Shown here: positions 4,520 to 6,398 of the stretch, in pieces | How the letters are laid out: the number at the start of each line of letters is the position of its first letter | How positions within the stretch are numbered: position 1 is the stretch's first letter | DNA from: Chloroflexota bacterium | Lineage (GTDB): Bacteria > Chloroflexota > Anaerolineae > Anaerolineales > UBA4823 | NCBI GenBank assembly: GCA_030613705.1 | Contig: JAUWLJ010000127.1 | Location: 1 to 6,398 of the forward strand | Direction of reading: 5' to 3' | DNA: 6,398 nt | Position numbers and translations under genes: made by a program | Notes under the pieces: generated by a model | The model's input: only the letters and a program-made list of their open reading frames with translations | What the model was told of the DNA's origin: nothing | Database searches by the model: none

Positions 4520-6398
4520 ATGAGTGATTACCTCTATCGTGGATCGATCGCTGATCTGGATGCTGATCTAGATGAGCTGATCCAGGTGGAAGCAGAGCGC
4601 CAATATCGCAAGTTAATCCTTATTCCCAGCGAAAGTACAGCTCCCTTGGCGGTACGCCAGACTCTGGCTTCTGCCTTCCACAATATCTATGCGGAAGGAT
4701 ATCCAGAAGAAGCTACTCGCTGGTTGAGCGAAGATGAAATTTTAGACTACGATGCCCGGCTGGGACATTATCGACGCTATTCTGACCCACGTTATTATAA
4801 AGGTGTTGAGTACGCTAATATCCTAGAAGCGCTGGCGAGGCGGCGTTGTGCGGAGACATTCGCGGCCAACGGTGTAGAGGCAGATGATTTGTATGTCAAT
4901 GTTCAGGCTTTGTCTGGCGCGCCAGCAAACAATGCTGTTTACCATGCACTGGTGAAACCAGGCGATACGATGATGGGCATGAACCTGCTGCATGGCGGTC
5001 ACTTAACCCATGGTTCACCGGTAAACCGCTCGGGGAAGTACTACAACGCGGTGCATTACACGGTCGATGCAGAAAATGAACAGATAGACTATGATGCAGT
5101 AGAGGAACTAGCCCGGCAGAATAAACCAAGATTCATTATCGCTGGATATTCTTCCTATCCATGGTCTGTGGATTGGGCCAGGTTCAAGGAGATCGCCAGC
5201 GGGGTAGGAGCAATTTTATTCGCAGATATCGCCCATGTAGCCGGACTGGTTGCTGCTGGAGAATTCCCCTCTCCAATTGGTTATGCGGATGTGATTACCT
5301 TCACGACTCACAAATCGCTATGCGGTCCTCGTGGAGCATGTATCTTGACAACGCGCGCGGACCTAGCACGCCAAATTGACCGGGCGGTATTCCCTGGAGA
5401 ACAGGGCGGCCCACATGTCAACGTTTTTGCAGCGCTGGCGTTGACCTTTAAGCTGGCGCAAACAGCTGAATTCCGTGAACTTCAGCAGCAAATAGTAAAG
5501 AACTGCTCGGTACTTAACGATCGATTGGACGAGCGCGGCTTTCGGATACCATTTGGCGGGACTGATACACACCTGACGAATATCGATTGTAAATCGGTAA
5601 CTGGACCAGATGGCACACCGCTTTCCGGCGATCAGGCTGCGCGTTTGCTCGACCTGGCAGGAATTGTAGTAAACCGCAACACTATACCAGGGGACGCTTC
5701 AGCGCTCAACCCTTCGGGTGTACGACTGGGCACACCCTGGGTGACCCAACGCGGCCTGCGAGAGGAAGAGATGGTCGAAGTAGCAGATGTGATCGCAGAC
5801 TTGCTGCAATCCACAACCCCATATAAAATCTTGGGCAAGCGGAGATCACTGCTGCGCACAAAAGTTGATTTTGAAACATTAGAGCAATGTAAATTACGGG
5901 TACGTAACCTGGCTGAGAAAGCTGGCATCGATTTCCCAGTTGAAAAGCATGGCTATCCCCATTTCTTTTATATCGATGACCATGATAATATCGGTGAGAA
6001 GGGTTCCTCAACCTTTGAGATCAGTGGTAAATCAGTCTGCCAGTTCTTAAATTATGCGATGACAAACGATATTGAGGCTCTGAAACCGGGTGAAAGCCAA
6101 ATCACGCAGTTGCTGACTCCGGGCGGAGGGATGAAGGGGACTTTGACCTGCTTGGAAACTGGTAATTACCAATTGAATTTACCGGGTGGAAGACCGGCAG
6201 GGTTGGGAGCAGCCTGGCTACGAGACCTATCGGATGGTTACGTCGCTTTCGATGATGACATACTGCGGAAATTGCCCGGACCGATATCGATCCGACCAGC
6301 AGAAGCTCATCAACCTGGAGAAATCTCAGCTGATCTAGATGGGAAATATAAGCCCTACTATATTGGCGTAGAGAGCCAGGAATCCTCCGAACTGGAAG
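4520..6398 (+). CDS. glyA: Serine hydroxymethyltransferase with C-terminal GcvT-like extension (partial, 3' end outside window)
   Basis: There are 626 codons without a stop up to the edge. The ATG follows AGGAG with six bases between, and an in-frame TAG at 4463 excludes an earlier start. Residues 1-430 are SHMT, the pyridoxal-phosphate enzyme that interconverts serine and glycine and makes 5,10-methylene-tetrahydrofolate in the cytoplasm. Key residues are present (E. coli numbers in brackets): S37 [35], Y57 and E59 [55, 57], Y93 [65], S132-G133 in the phosphate loop, H161 [126], D236 [200], H239 [203], H264 and the Schiff-base K265 [228, 229], and R402 [363]. About 28 extra residues (63-90) lie between YAEGYP and RYYKG. 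Residues 430-626 go beyond a normal SHMT of about 420 residues. Of these, 495-592 resemble the folate-binding start of GcvT, the aminomethyltransferase of glycine cleavage. The frame is still open, so a full GcvT domain may follow, coupling two folate-linked glycine reactions. Confidence 0.93.
   Translation, partial: MSDYLYRGSIADLDADLDELIQVEAERQYRKLILIPSESTAPLAVRQTLASAFHNIYAEGYPEEATRWLSEDEILDYDARLGHYRRYSDPRYYKGVEYANILEALARRRCAETFAANGVEADDLYVNVQALSGAPANNAVYHALVKPGDTMMGMNLLHGGHLTHGSPVNRSGKYYNAVHYTVDAENEQIDYDAVEELARQNKPRFIIAGYSSYPWSVDWARFKEIASGVGAILFADIAHVAGLVAAGEFPSPIGYADVITFTTHKSLCGPRGACILTTRADLARQIDRAVFPGEQGGPHVNVFAALALTFKLAQTAEFRELQQQIVKNCSVLNDRLDERGFRIPFGGTDTHLTNIDCKSVTGPDGTPLSGDQAARLLDLAGIVVNRNTIPGDASALNPSGVRLGTPWVTQRGLREEEMVEVADVIADLLQSTTPYKILGKRRSLLRTKVDFETLEQCKLRVRNLAEKAGIDFPVEKHGYPHFFYIDDHDNIGEKGSSTFEISGKSVCQFLNYAMTNDIEALKPGESQITQLLTPGGGMKGTLTCLETGNYQLNLPGGRPAGLGAAWLRDLSDGYVAFDDDILRKLPGPISIRPAEAHQPGEISADLDGKYKPYYIGVESQESSELE

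Noticed and set aside
4327..4521. Open frame of 64 codons on the minus strand across the glyA leader
   Set aside because: It has no family resemblance, overlaps the predicted promoter and the glyA start codon, and its composition (many Cys, His and Phe) looks non-coding.
5706..6011. Open frames on the minus strand opposite the SHMT gene
   Set aside because: They lie antisense to a strongly supported coding sequence with intact catalytic motifs and have low-quality translations.

Overview
The window (6,398 bases, moderate GC) looks like ordinary chromosomal DNA from an uncultured or little-studied bacterium. My best guess is Chloroflexota, class Anaerolineae. This rests on a long-form serine hydroxymethyltransferase that runs into a GcvT-like segment in one reading frame and on the style of the membrane proteins. 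It is an inference, not a proven placement. No rRNA, tRNA, CRISPR array, insertion sequence or phage gene was seen.

Layout from left to right. (1) Bases 1-131 hold the last 42 codons of a + strand gene whose tail contains CERCH, which fits a c-type haem CXXCH motif. (2) 256-954 (+) encodes a six-helix membrane protein that I do not recognise by name. A long hairpin at 978-1016 follows it. (3) 1253-1954 (-) encodes a Crp/Fnr-family transcription factor, with its own terminator at 1208-1240. (4) 2199-4175 (+) encodes a protein of about 13 membrane helices ending in an intact endonuclease/exonuclease/phosphatase (EEP) domain, an arrangement like eukaryotic CWH43/PGAP2IP. (5) 4520 to the right edge (+) encodes serine hydroxymethyltransferase followed by a degenerate GcvT-like half-domain. 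It is still open at base 6398, and an intact GcvT domain may follow.

The most interesting signal is regulatory. The divergent region between the Crp/Fnr gene and the membrane-EEP gene carries a palindrome, GTGAT-N4-ATCAC (2036-2049). It directly abuts the -35 box of a well-formed promoter reading back into the Crp/Fnr gene, which puts it near -42, the classical class II activator position. The promoter of the glyA fusion (TTGACC, 17 bp, TAAAAT) has the same geometry: a degenerate copy, GTGTC-N4-ATCAC, abuts its -35, and both promoters share ATCACTTG followed by A or C and then C. The recognition helix of the Crp/Fnr protein has the E-x-x-S-R residues that FNR uses to read TGAT half-sites. I therefore propose that this regulator controls itself, probably the membrane-EEP gene, and possibly the glyA fusion. 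The glyA promoter also has a perfect 6-4-6 inverted repeat sitting exactly in its -35/-10 spacer, as expected for a repressor operator, and an untranslated leader of about 186 bases in which I recognise no riboswitch.
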